From NCBI GenBank assembly GCA_905236165.1, contig CAJOOC010000063.1:1-58261 (forward strand): DNA of 58,261 nucleotides, written 5' to 3'. The notes beneath the pieces are model-generated. The model ran no database searches and had not been told where the DNA came from. It saw only the letters and a list, made by a program, of their open reading frames with translations. Position 1 is the first letter of the stretch, and each line of letters begins with the position of its first letter. The DNA is from an uncultured Prevotella sp. Its GTDB lineage: Bacteria > Bacteroidota > Bacteroidia > Bacteroidales > Bacteroidaceae. Made by a program: the position numbers and the translations under genes. This document shows, one piece after another, positions 44,392 to 52,774 of this stretch.

Positions 44392-45551
44392 AGTCTCTTA
44401 ATGGTCAGCATGGTAATATCGTCGCTCTGCTCCGCGCCCTCGGCGTGGGTGTGGACAGCTTGGAGAACTTTGTCAACGAGCCCCTTTGCCGTTTCTCCCG
44501 ATAAAGTGGGCAGCAGGGCCTCTAACCGTGTCTCGCCGAAGAGATCGTTGGTGGTGGAGCATGCCTCGGTAACACCGTCGGTGAATGTTATGATGCTGTC
44601 GCCTTTTTGCAGCGTTATGGTGTCGGAGGTGTAGGCATAGTCCTCTATCACTCCCAGGCAGATGTTCTTTGACGAGGTGATTGTCTCCAGCGTGCCATTG
44701 CTCCTCAGGATGTATGGTGGGTTATGACCCGCATTGACATATTCCACGGTGCCGCTGCGTACGTCCATCACACCGTAGAAGAGTGTGACGAACATGTTGT
44801 CGAAACTCTCTGCCGCCAGCACGTTGTTGCTTTCCGTGATGACATCCACGGGATTTGTCTTCTTCTTTCCTGCAAGGCGCAGTAGTGTATGGCTGACAGC
44901 CATGAACATTGCGGCCGGCACGCCCTTGCCACTCACGTCGGCAATGGTGAAGCCGATATGGTCGTCGTCGATGCGTATTATATCATAGAAGTCTCCACCG
45001 ACATCTTTCGCTGGCTTCATTGAGGCGAAGGCGTCGATGACGCTCTTGAGGTCATCGAAGGGCGGGAACTGTTGAGGCAGGATGGCCAGCTGTATCTCGG
45101 CTGCCAGGGCAAGGTCGCTCTTGATGTCTACCAGCTGGCCGTGTTCCTTCTGGGTCTGCTTGACGAAGGCAATCTCGCTGATGGCCTTGTCGATGGTCAC
45201 CTGCAGGTCGTCAAGGTCTATGGGCTTCATGGCAAAGTCGAAGGCACCATTGTTCATGGCGGTGCGTATGTTTGACATTTCACCGTATGCGCTGACCATA
45301 ATAACCTTCAGGGCAGGATTGTGGCGGTCGTTGAGCTTCTTCAAGAGGGTGAGGCCGTCCATCTCAGGCATATTGATGTCGCTGAGTACAATGTCGATGT
45401 CGGGATGCTCCAGCATCTTCTGCAGGGCCTCGATGCCGTTGTGAGCAAAGAAGAACTCATATTCTCCCTTGCGAATCTTGCGACGGAAATACTGGGTGAG
45501 CAGCAACTCCAGGTCCAGCTCGTCGTCTACGCTGAGTATTTTTGTTGTCAT
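44388..45551 (-). CDS. Response regulator with SpoIIE-type PP2C phosphatase output
   Basis: 387 residues. Receiver domain at 1-120 with acidic pair SVDDELD, phosphoacceptor Asp58 in VLSDINMPEMDG, switch Ser in VIMVSAYGE and Lys in FAMKPID. A linker helix (EIQLAILPQQFPPF) precedes the PP2C/SpoIIE domain, with metal motifs KDVGGDFYD, IADVSGKGVPAAMFMA and FTDGVTEACS. Such proteins dephosphorylate serine/threonine on anti-sigma-antagonist partners in other bacteria; no such partner gene is in the window. It is first in the 45551-to-36504 operon and overlaps the next gene by 4 bases. Confidence 0.93.
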   Translation of the reverse strand: MTTKILSVDDELDLELLLTQYFRRKIRKGEYEFFFAHNGIEALQKMLEHPDIDIVLSDINMPEMDGLTLLKKLNDRHNPALKVIMVSAYGEMSNIRTAMNNGAFDFAMKPIDLDDLQVTIDKAISEIAFVKQTQKEHGQLVDIKSDLALAAEIQLAILPQQFPPFDDLKSVIDAFASMKPAKDVGGDFYDIIRIDDDHIGFTIADVSGKGVPAAMFMAVSHTLLRLAGKKKTNPVDVITESNNVLAAESFDNMFVTLFYGVMDVRSGTVEYVNAGHNPPYILRSNGTLETITSSKNICLGVIEDYAYTSDTITLQKGDSIITFTDGVTEACSTTNDLFGETRLEALLPTLSGETAKGLVDKVLQAVHTHAEGAEQSDDITMLTIKRL

Positions 45552-45618
45552 TTCGTGGATGGTTGTCTTTCTTTCTTTATAGCTATTAGCGGGACATAGC
45601 CCCGATGTTATTCGCCGC

Positions 45619-45626
45619 CAAAGTTA
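45619..45626 (-). promoter_or_regulatory. Candidate -7 box for the signalling operon
   Basis: Minus-strand TAACTTTG upstream of the response regulator. A clear -33 TTTG at the usual 19-21 base spacing is missing (nearest CAAA on the plus strand at 45639, 12 bases away), so support is partial. Confidence 0.4.
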
Positions 45627-45666
45627 CAAAGAATTTCTCAAACGACCGCATAAAGTTACAAAAAAA

Positions 45667-45698
45667 TTTGGATAATTCGATAAAATTTCATATTTTTG
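45667..45698 (+). promoter_or_regulatory. Promoter of the acyl-CoA synthetase gene
   Basis: TTTG (45667-45670), 20 bases, TATTTTTG (45691-45698). The start is near 45705, with a leader of about 43 bases. Confidence 0.85.
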
Positions 45699-45747
45699 CA
45701 CCCGAATTTGGCATAATCCCTGAACCTATCCTTTATTATAAGAGCCT

Positions 45748-47556
45748 ATGCAGACACTTTGTCATCTTGCTTTGTTGCCTCATGAGCAGGCTAAGAAATA
45801 CGGCGACCGTACAGTCTTTGAGTATAAGGACTTCGGAAGTAAGACCTGGAAGAAGGCCACCTGGAACGATTTCTCTGATAACGTTAGGAGAGTTTCGTGT
45901 GCCATGTTGTCGTTAGGCATCAAGGTACAGGAGAATATTGGTGTCTTCTCGCAGAATGCGCTGCCGTATATCTACACCGACTTCGGCGCTTTCGGTATCA
46001 GGGCTGTGTCCATTCCTTTTTATGCAACGAGTTCGGAGCAGCAGCTGCAGTTCGTCATCAACGATGCCCAGATACGTTTTATCTTCGTCGGTGAGCAGGA
46101 GCAGTATGATAAGGCACGCCGCGTACAGGCTTTATGCAGCACCTTGGAGCGAATCATCGTCTACGATGAAATGGTTGTCTTTGCCGACCATGACGTCACC
46201 TCGATGCGCTTCTCTGACTTTATCAAACTGGGTGATGAGCCTGCCTTGGAAGGTCCGCGGCAGCAGCGTCTTTCAGAGAGTAATGATGATGACCTGGCCA
46301 ACATCCTCTATACATCAGGCACCACGGGCGATCCCAAGGGCGTGATGCTCTCCTTCGGACAGTACACGGCGGCATTCAAGGCGAATAATGAATGTGTGCC
46401 CATTGACGAGAACGACCGTATCATCACCTTCCTCCCTATCACACATATCTTTGAGAGGGGATGGGACTTTCTGGCTCTGACAGAGGGTAGTACATTGATA
46501 ATCAATACGAACCCTCACGAGATACAGGAGGCGATGCGTGAGACGCACCCCACGTGCATGTCGGCTGTGCCGCGCTTCTGGGAGAAGGTATATGCAGGTG
46601 TCATGGCCAAGATTGACAATGCCTCGCCCATGCAGCAGAAGATGCTCAGGGAGGCCCTCAGCATTGGCTATGAATATAATATAAGGCACAAGGCAGCAGG
46701 CAAGAAGGCTCCGCTGGGCCTGTCTCTGAAATATAAGGTGATAGACAAGACGCTTCTCTCACTGGTGAGAAAGCAGTTAGGTCTGAAACGCCCGAATATC
46801 TTCCCGACAGCCGGAGCGGTGGTGTCGAAAGAGGTGGAGACCTTCGTCCACTCCATAGGCATCACGATGATAGTCGGCTATGGGCTGACGGAAAGTCTGG
46901 CAACGGTGTCGTGCGACCATCGCGATGAGAAATATACCGTGGGTTCTGTTGGCAGACCCATTAACGGGATTGAGATACGTATCGGCGAGAACTCAGAGAT
47001 ACTGCTGAAGGGACCCACCATCACCAAGGGTTACTACCGTCGTGACGAACTGAACCGTGAGGCATTCACCGAAGACGGCTTCTTCCGCACTGGTGATGCG
47101 GGGTATTTGAAGGATGGAGAGCTGTTCCTCACGGAGCGCATCAAAGACCTTTACAAAACCAGCAACGGTAAGTATGTTGCTCCGCAGGCCGTGGAGTCGA
47201 AGTTGCTGGTGGATAAATATATCGAGCAGATAGCAGTGATTGCTGATGAGCGTAAGTTTGTCAGCGCGCTCATAGTGCCTGCCTATCCCATGTTGGAGGA
47301 GTATGCCCTGCAGAATGACATACACTTTGCCGACAGGGCCGACCTCTGTAGCAATCCTAAGATAATGCAGATGCTCGCAGAACGCATCGAAACCCTGCAG
47401 CAGGGACTGGCGGGATATGAACAGGTGAAGCGGTTCACCTTGCTTACCGAACCGTTCTCTATGGAGAATGGCGAACTCACCAATACACTCAAGACCCGCC
47501 GCCCAACCATCATAAAGAATCACGCCGAAGAGATAGAGGCGATGTATAAGGAATGA
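45748..47556 (+). CDS. Long-chain acyl-CoA synthetase (AMP-forming)
   Basis: 602 residues, ANL superfamily. It activates fatty acids to acyl-AMP and then acyl-CoA. Motifs: P-loop ILYTSGTTGDPKGVML (about 190), FLPITHIFERGWDF, the adenine-binding YGLTESLATVS, the hinge region FFRTGDAGYLKDGELFLTERIKD and NGKYVAPQAVESKL. It has FadD15/long-chain type features and normal length. Soluble or membrane-associated. It has its own promoter, divergent from the signalling operon, and is followed by a palindrome repeat and prfB. Confidence 0.94.
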   Translation: MQTLCHLALLPHEQAKKYGDRTVFEYKDFGSKTWKKATWNDFSDNVRRVSCAMLSLGIKVQENIGVFSQNALPYIYTDFGAFGIRAVSIPFYATSSEQQLQFVINDAQIRFIFVGEQEQYDKARRVQALCSTLERIIVYDEMVVFADHDVTSMRFSDFIKLGDEPALEGPRQQRLSESNDDDLANILYTSGTTGDPKGVMLSFGQYTAAFKANNECVPIDENDRIITFLPITHIFERGWDFLALTEGSTLIINTNPHEIQEAMRETHPTCMSAVPRFWEKVYAGVMAKIDNASPMQQKMLREALSIGYEYNIRHKAAGKKAPLGLSLKYKVIDKTLLSLVRKQLGLKRPNIFPTAGAVVSKEVETFVHSIGITMIVGYGLTESLATVSCDHRDEKYTVGSVGRPINGIEIRIGENSEILLKGPTITKGYYRRDELNREAFTEDGFFRTGDAGYLKDGELFLTERIKDLYKTSNGKYVAPQAVESKLLVDKYIEQIAVIADERKFVSALIVPAYPMLEEYALQNDIHFADRADLCSNPKIMQMLAERIETLQQGLAGYEQVKRFTLLTEPFSMENGELTNTLKTRRPTIIKNHAEEIEAMYKE

Positions 47557-47574
47557 TGTAAATATTGTCCTAGA

Positions 47575-47595
47575 GTCTGCGATACCATCGCAGAC
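47575..47595. repeat. TCTGCGAT palindrome
   Basis: GTCTGCGAT-ACC-ATCGCAGAC, a perfect 9-bp stem between the acyl-CoA synthetase and prfB. It could also act as a weak terminator, but no T-run follows. Same family as 16863 and 23186. Confidence 0.85.
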
Positions 47596-47620
47596 ATCCA
47601 TAATTAAATTTGAAAGATAG

Positions 47621-48745
47621 GTGATAACACAAGATCAACTGAAAGACATCCTTGACCGTGCCGAGGCTCTTAACAAATACCTCGACATAGACAGGAAGAA
47701 AATAGAATATGAAGAGGAGGACCTGCGCACTCAGGCTCCCGACTTCTGGGACGACCCTGAGAGGGCCCGAGCCCAGATGAAGGTGGTGGGCGACCTGAAG
47801 AAGTGGCTCGATGGCTACAAGGAGGTGCGCACCGCTGCTGATGAGTTGGAGCTGTCGCTGGAGTTCTACCGCGATGAGATGCTCACCGAGGCAGAGGTCG
47901 ACGAGGCCTATCAGCGTGCCTTGACGGCCATTGAAGACCTTGAGATGAAGAATATGCTACGTCAGGAGGAAGACCCTATGGACGCTGTGCTGAAGATAAA
48001 CTCCGGTGCTGGAGGTACCGAGGCCCAGGACTGGGCTCAGATGCTCATGCGTATGTATATGCGCTGGGCAGAAAAGGGGGGCTACAAGTGCACCATCGTA
48101 GACCTCCTCGAGGCTGACGAAGCCGGCATCAAGTCGGTGACAATGCAGATAGAGAATGTGGCGGGTACTGGCGCTGACTATGCCTACGGATACCTCAAGA
48201 GCGAGAGTGGCGTACATCGCCTTGTGCGTGTCTCGCCATATAATGCCCAGGGAAAGCGAATGACGTCCTTCGCCTCTGTCTTCGTCACGCCCCTCGTTGA
48301 TGATACCATTGAGGTGTATGTTGATCCGGCACGCGTCTCGTGGGACACGTTCCGCTCAAGTGGTGCTGGCGGACAGAACGTCAATAAGGTTGAGACGGGA
48401 GTCAGGTTGCGCTATATGTATAAAGATCCCGATACGGGCGAGGAGGAGGAAATCCTCATTGCCAATACCGAGTCGCGCAAACAGCAGCAGAACAGGGAGA
48501 ACGCAATGCGTCTGCTTAAGTCACAGCTCTATGACCGTGCCATGAAGAAACGCATGGAGGCCCAGGCTGCTATCGAGGCCGGCAAGATGAAGATAGAGTG
48601 GGGCAGCCAGATACGCTCCTACGTCTTCGACGACAAACGCGTGAAAGACCATCGCACGGGCTATCAGACCTCTGACGTCGATGCCGTGATGGACGGTAAG
48701 CTGGAGGGGTTCATCAAGGCCTACCTCATGGCTCTGAATAACTAA
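47621..48745 (+). CDS. prfB: Peptide chain release factor 2
   Basis: 374 residues from a GTG at 47621. It recognises UGA/UAA and triggers peptide release. The GGQ motif is at 250-252 (SSGAGGQNVNKVETGVRL), exactly as in E. coli RF2. The stop-recognition tripeptide is SPY at 205-207 (RVSPYNAQGKRMTSF) in place of SPF. Where many prfB genes have an in-frame UGA for programmed +1 frameshifting, this gene reads straight through (KYLDIDRKK, CTC GAC), so that autoregulation is absent. Length is normal. A 49-residue membrane protein gene follows after 24 bases. Confidence 0.96.
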   Translation: MITQDQLKDILDRAEALNKYLDIDRKKIEYEEEDLRTQAPDFWDDPERARAQMKVVGDLKKWLDGYKEVRTAADELELSLEFYRDEMLTEAEVDEAYQRALTAIEDLEMKNMLRQEEDPMDAVLKINSGAGGTEAQDWAQMLMRMYMRWAEKGGYKCTIVDLLEADEAGIKSVTMQIENVAGTGADYAYGYLKSESGVHRLVRVSPYNAQGKRMTSFASVFVTPLVDDTIEVYVDPARVSWDTFRSSGAGGQNVNKVETGVRLRYMYKDPDTGEEEEILIANTESRKQQQNRENAMRLLKSQLYDRAMKKRMEAQAAIEAGKMKIEWGSQIRSYVFDDKRVKDHRTGYQTSDVDAVMDGKLEGFIKAYLMALNN

Positions 48746-48769
48746 CACATTCAAACAATATCAACAACA

Positions 48770-48919
48770 ATGAGTAACAAAGCAAAAAAAGAAGCAAAGA
48801 AGGCTGCCTATGCAGCCAAGAAGGAACAGGAAGGCCGCAAGGTGATAAATTGGATTTTCGGCATCCTTATCGCGCTGGGTGTGCTGTATGCCATCTATTC
48901 CATGTACATCATGGCATAA
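48770..48919 (+). CDS. Small single-pass membrane protein (49 residues)
   Basis: Too short for the ORF track. ATG at 48770, TAA at 48917-48919. The N-terminal 24 residues are Lys/Ala-rich (MSNKAKKEAKKAAYAAKKEQ), then one hydrophobic helix VINWIFGILIALGVLYAIYS. The positively charged N-terminus suggests it stays cytoplasmic. It lies 24 bases after prfB and is probably co-transcribed. No known function recognised. Confidence 0.7.
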   Translation: MSNKAKKEAKKAAYAAKKEQEGRKVINWIFGILIALGVLYAIYSMYIMA

Positions 48920-48920
48920 C

Positions 48921-49001
48921 AAATTGAGAATTGAAAATTAAGTTGGTGTATGGTATAGTACCCTGGTAATCATAATTCTCAATTCTCAATTCTCAATCTT
49001 C
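48921..49001. repeat. Inverted ATTGAGA / TCTCAAT arrays
   Basis: AATTGAGAATTGAAAATTAA at 48922 is mirrored by AATTCTCAATTCTCAATTCT at 48975, able to form a long hairpin. Four 7-base TCTCAAT-type units precede the CYTH start. Confidence 0.88.
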
Positions 49002-49002
49002 A

Positions 49003-49554
49003 ATGGAGATAGAACGCAAATACCTCGTAAAGCGAGATGGGTCGTTCCGGTCAATGGTGGTGTCATCTACGGACATCGCCCAGGGATATATGGCCGTTCA
49101 GGGCGCCACGGTGCGCATACGTCTTCGTTCTCGTAGCGCTGCAAGCGCCTTTCGTAAGAGCGGCAGCACCGCTTCGTCTTCGTCCCCAGAGGGCGTCGCC
49201 TACCTCACCATCAAAGGCCCGTCCCGTGACGGAGGACTGTCGCGCTATGAGTTTGAGCGCGAGATACCCCTTGCCGATGCAGAGGAAATGCTGCATCTGT
49301 GTAAGGGCGGACTGGTGGAGAAGACGCGCCATATCGTGGAATACGAGGGACACGTCTGGGAGATTGATGAGTTTCATGGAGCCAACGAGGGACTGCTCAT
49401 GGCAGAGGTCGAGTTGGCTGAGCCTGACGAGGCAGTCATCTTGCCCCCCTTCATCGGACCAGAGGTGACAGGCGATCCACACTTCTATAATAAGCGCATG
49501 CTGACAGACCCCTATCCCAACTGGAGGCACTTGCTCCCAGAGGAATACAGGTAA
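49003..49554 (+). CDS. CYTH domain protein with repeat-derived insert
   Basis: 183 residues. CYTH (adenylate cyclase IV/thiamine triphosphatase) fold; bacterial members are mostly inorganic triphosphatases. The signature EIERK starts the protein (residues 2-6), with TVRIRLR, AYLTIKGPSRDGGLSRYEFEREI and WEIDEFHGANEGLLMAEVEL following. Residues about 43-64 (RSAASAFRKSGSTASSSSPE) split the beta-hairpin between RIRLR and AYLTIKG. They are encoded by a TTCGTAG-hairpin repeat. Bacteroidales homologues have only a few residues there (from memory). Whether activity survives is unknown. The C_GCAxxG_C_C gene starts 6 bases later. Confidence 0.88.
   Translation: MEIERKYLVKRDGSFRSMVVSSTDIAQGYMAVQGATVRIRLRSRSAASAFRKSGSTASSSSPEGVAYLTIKGPSRDGGLSRYEFEREIPLADAEEMLHLCKGGLVEKTRHIVEYEGHVWEIDEFHGANEGLLMAEVELAEPDEAVILPPFIGPEVTGDPHFYNKRMLTDPYPNWRHLLPEEYR
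49122..49200 (+). repeat. TTCGTAG hairpin module inside the CYTH gene
   Basis: CGTAGCGCTGCAAGCGCCTT then TCGT matches CGTAGCGCTGCAAGCGCGTT then TCGT at 56602-56625 with one mismatch. It is followed by GCTTCGTCTTCGTCCC, also seen in the intergenic mosaics. Confidence 0.9.
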
Positions 49555-49560
49555 AAAAAT

Positions 49561-50040
49561 ATGACATCAGAACAGACAGAATCGCTCGTAGCCAAGGGCG
49601 TGGCCTACTTCAAGCAGGGCTATAACTGCTCACAGTCGGTCACGTTGGCTTTTGCTGACTATTACGATGTGCCCGAAGACCTCATGGCACGCATCTCAGC
49701 CTCCTTTGGGGGCGGTATCGGCAGGATGCGTGAGACGTGTGGCACGGCATCAGGTATGTTTATGCTGGCTGGGCTACAGATTGCCACACCTTATGCTGAC
49801 AAAGAGGTGAAAGCAAGGAACTATGCCGCTGTGCAGCAATTGGCAGCTGCATTTAAGGCCCAGACAGGGTCGCTGATATGCAGGGAGCTATTGACGGGCT
49901 ATGTAAAGGACATAAAGGTCAGCACCGACCCTACACCCGAAGAGCGTACCGATGAATACTACCGCAAGCGCCCATGCGTAAAGATGGTAGAGTTGGCCAT
50001 AAGGACCTACTGCAAATGGCTGTCAGGGGAAATTCGTTAA
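49561..50040 (+). CDS. C_GCAxxG_C_C family protein
   Basis: 159 residues. Cys-rich family found in many anaerobes, thought to bind a metal or Fe-S cluster, with possible redox roles; precise function is unknown. The family motif is visible: YNCSQSVTLAF (Cys23), GGGIGRMRETCGTASGMFMLAGL, and later Cys in SLICRELL and RPCVKMVELA. Translation probably starts at 49561, 6 bases after the CYTH stop. The final codons and TAA lie in an 8-bp array, so the array begins at the very end of the gene. Confidence 0.88.
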   Translation: MTSEQTESLVAKGVAYFKQGYNCSQSVTLAFADYYDVPEDLMARISASFGGGIGRMRETCGTASGMFMLAGLQIATPYADKEVKARNYAAVQQLAAAFKAQTGSLICRELLTGYVKDIKVSTDPTPEERTDEYYRKRPCVKMVELAIRTYCKWLSGEIR

Positions 50041-50070
50041 TTTGTTAATTCGTTAATTTGTTAATTCGAA
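50031..50070. repeat. CGTTAATT/TGTTAATT 8-bp array
   Basis: CGTTAATTTGTTAATTCGTT then AATTTGTTAATTCG: four 8-base units, supplying the stop codon of the preceding gene and ending just before the GH94 start. Confidence 0.9.
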
Positions 50071-50073
50071 TAT

Positions 50074-52635
50074 ATGACCTACGGACATTATGATGACGCC
50101 AATCGCGAATACGTCATCACCAGCCCTGCTACGCCCTTCCCTTGGATTAATTACCTGGGGAACGAGGATTTCTTTGGGTTGATATCTAACACGGCAGGAG
50201 GATACGACTTCTACCTCGATGCCAAGTTTCGTCGCATCACGCGCTATAGATATAATGGCGTTCCCATGGATAATGGTGGACGTTATTTCTATATCAAGGA
50301 CGGCGACACAGTGTGGAACCCCGGATGGAAGCCCTGCAAGACACCTCTCGACAGCTATGAGTGCCGGCATGGCATGAACTACACCCGCATCACGGGGAGC
50401 AAGAACGACATCACGGCCAGTGTGCTATTCTTCGTGCCGCTGAAGACGTGGGCAGAGGTGCAGAAGGTGACGCTCACCAACAACACCTCTCAGAGGAAGA
50501 GCCTGAAACTATTCTCCTTCGTGGAGTGGTGCCTGTGGAATGCAGCTACGGATATGGAGAATTTCCAGCGTAACTGGTCAACGGGGGAGGTGGAGATTGA
50601 TGGTAGCGTGATATATCATAAAACGGAATACAAGGAACGCCGCAACCACTACGCTTTTTATTCTGTCAACACTCCCGTCTCGGGTTACGACACAGACCGT
50701 GAGAGCTTTATCGGTCTTTATAACGACTTCTCCGAACCACAGTGTGTCATGGCGGGCAAGGCAGGCAATTCGCTTGCCAATGGCTGGAGTCCTATAGCCT
50801 CACATTACATAGAGGTGGAGCTTGCCCCGGGTGAGAGCAGGGACTTCATCTTCCTCTTGGGCTATGTGGAGAACGACAGGGACGAGAAGTTCTGCGAGGC
50901 CGACATAGAGCGCAAGCGCCGCGGAGAGCTCGTCTCCTCCCAGGCCAGCGATGTCACGCTCGTCAACAAGTCGAAGGCACAGGCCACAATACGGCGTTTC
51001 GCTACCGTGGAGGACGTGGATAAGGCCTTCGAGGAGCTGCGCAGCATGTGGGACGACCTGCTCGGGCGCTATACCGTCAGCAGCGATGATCCACGTCTCA
51101 GCCGTATGGTCAATATATGGAACCAGTACCAGTGCATGATAACCTTCTGCTTCTCCCGGTCAGCCAGCTTCTTCGAGAGTGGCGTAGGGCGCGGCATGGG
51201 ATTCCGCGACTCCAACCAGGATCTTGTGGGCTTTGTTCATCAGGTCCCCTCACGTGCGCGGCAGCGCATCATCGACATCGCTTCTACACAGTTCCCTGAC
51301 GGAGGATGTTACCACCAGTACCAGCCCTTGACCAAGCGCGGCAACAACGATATCGGTGGAGGTTTCAACGACGACCCTTGCTGGCTCATCTTCGGAACGG
51401 TGGCGTATATCAAGGAGACAGGAGACTTCAGCATCCTCGACGAGATGGTGCCATGGGACAATGAGCCCGGTACGGAGGTGACGCTGCTCGAGCATCTGCG
51501 TATCTCGTTCAATCACGTCGTGGAGAACCTCGGCCCGCATGGTCTGCCACTCATCGGACGTGCTGACTGGAACGACTGCCTTAACCTCAACTGCTTCTCA
51601 TGGGACCCTAACGAATCATTCCAGACAACAGAAAACAAGAGCGAGGGCTCAAAGGCAGAGTCGCTGATGATTGCCGGGCTCTTCGTCGTGACGGGAAAGG
51701 AATATGTAGAGCTGTTGAAGGCCCTCTCACAAACTCCTTCCACCCCTGTAATAAACTTCCCCTCTAAGACTATAGGGGGTCAGTGGGCGTTGAAAATGTC
51801 CAATTCTCAATTCTCAAACGAAATCTCCCGTGCCCAGAAGTGCATCGACGACATGGTGCAGGCTGTGAAGAAGCATGGCTGGGACGGAGAATGGTTCCTC
51901 CGTGCCTACGACTACTACGGCAACAAGATTGGCTCCAAGGAGTGTGAGGAAGGCAAGATTTTCATCGAGTCGCAGGGCTTCTGCACTATGGCCGGCATTG
52001 GACTTGAGGAAGGTATGGCCGACAAGGCCATCGACTCATGTCGCAAATACCTTGACAGCGACTTCGGCATGGTGCTCAACAATCCGGCCTTCACACGCTA
52101 TCATGTGGAGATGGGCGAGATAAGCTCCTATCCTGCGGGCTACAAGGAGAATGCCGGCATCTTCTGCCATAACAACCCCTGGGTCATCATTGGCGAGACC
52201 GTCGCGGGACGCGGCAACGACGCATGGGAGCTGTTCCGCAAAATCAGCCCGATGTATATCGAAGACCAGACCCTCCACAAGGTCGAGCCTTACGTGAACT
52301 GTCAGATGGTGGCAGGCAAGGATGCCGCCAGGCCCGGTGAGGGCAAGAACTCATGGCTCACGGGCACGGCAGCATGGATGTGGCTCACCGTCAGCCAGTA
52401 TCTCCTGGGTGTCAAACCAACGTATGACGGTCTGCTCATAGACCCGTGTCTCTCAGAAGACATTAAGGAATATACTGTCCGTCGTGTCATTCGTGATGGG
52501 GAATATATCATCAGGGTGAGCAACCCCAATGGCAGGCAGAAAGGCGTCGCTACCGTCACCGTCGATGGTGCCCCCGTCAATGGCAACGTCATACCCTACA
52601 CCCCCGGCACCCACACCGTCGACGTCATAATGTAA
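50074..52635 (+). CDS. GH94 disaccharide phosphorylase (cellobiose phosphorylase-like) with in-frame insert
   Basis: 853 residues, no signal peptide, cytoplasmic. It cleaves a disaccharide with phosphate to sugar-1-phosphate plus sugar. Signatures: [18 protein letters not shown] at the start, an N-terminal beta-sandwich ([20 protein letters not shown]), then the alpha/alpha barrel with [33 protein letters not shown] and the catalytic region [12 protein letters not shown] (Asp498, Asp501). It ends with [18 protein letters not shown]. Residues about 558-586 are an insert encoded by two different dispersed repeats back to back ([20 protein letters not shown]). The GPH symporter gene downstream would import the substrate. 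Confidence 0.92.
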   Translation: MTYGHYDDANREYVITSPATPFPWINYLGNEDFFGLISNTAGGYDFYLDAKFRRITRYRYNGVPMDNGGRYFYIKDGDTVWNPGWKPCKTPLDSYECRHGMNYTRITGSKNDITASVLFFVPLKTWAEVQKVTLTNNTSQRKSLKLFSFVEWCLWNAATDMENFQRNWSTGEVEIDGSVIYHKTEYKERRNHYAFYSVNTPVSGYDTDRESFIGLYNDFSEPQCVMAGKAGNSLANGWSPIASHYIEVELAPGESRDFIFLLGYVENDRDEKFCEADIERKRRGELVSSQASDVTLVNKSKAQATIRRFATVEDVDKAFEELRSMWDDLLGRYTVSSDDPRLSRMVNIWNQYQCMITFCFSRSASFFESGVGRGMGFRDSNQDLVGFVHQVPSRARQRIIDIASTQFPDGGCYHQYQPLTKRGNNDIGGGFNDDPCWLIFGTVAYIKETGDFSILDEMVPWDNEPGTEVTLLEHLRISFNHVVENLGPHGLPLIGRADWNDCLNLNCFSWDPNESFQTTENKSEGSKAESLMIAGLFVVTGKEYVELLKALSQTPSTPVINFPSKTIGGQWALKMSNSQFSNEISRAQKCIDDMVQAVKKHGWDGEWFLRAYDYYGNKIGSKECEEGKIFIESQGFCTMAGIGLEEGMADKAIDSCRKYLDSDFGMVLNNPAFTRYHVEMGEISSYPAGYKENAGIFCHNNPWVIIGETVAGRGNDAWELFRKISPMYIEDQTLHKVEPYVNCQMVAGKDAARPGEGKNSWLTGTAAWMWLTVSQYLLGVKPTYDGLLIDPCLSEDIKEYTVRRVIRDGEYIIRVSNPNGRQKGVATVTVDGAPVNGNVIPYTPGTHTVDVIM
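51746..51818 (+). repeat. Two dispersed repeats back to back inside the GH94 gene
   Basis: TGTAATAAACTTCCCCTCTA then AGACTATAGGGGGTCAGTGGGCGTTG matches the reverse complement of 33250-33297. It is followed by AATTCTCAATTCTCAA, the unit of the arrays at 48921-49001. Confidence 0.9.
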
Positions 52636-52655
52636 AACCACGCTGACGTGGGAAC

Positions 52656-52766
52656 AATTTGTTAATTTGTTAATTCGTTGTACCCAGGGACGTGGGCGTC
52701 TCGCCCGCGACAAAAAAGGTTCGACCTCTTATAATTCGTTAATTCGTTAATTTGTTAATTCGAAAC
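52656..52766. repeat. Composite of TTAATT 8-bp arrays around a GGGACGTGGGCGT element
   Basis: TTTGTTAATTTGTTAATTCG (52659-52678), then GGGACGTGGGCGTCTCGCCC (from 52687), then TTCGTTAATTCGTTAATTTG (52736 on). Fills the GH94-symporter spacer. Confidence 0.9.
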
Positions 52767-52774
52767 CGTTTTCA

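Noticed and set aside
47575-47595. Intrinsic terminator after the acyl-CoA synthetase
   Set aside because: The palindrome lacks a T-run and belongs to a dispersed family also found in coding DNA.
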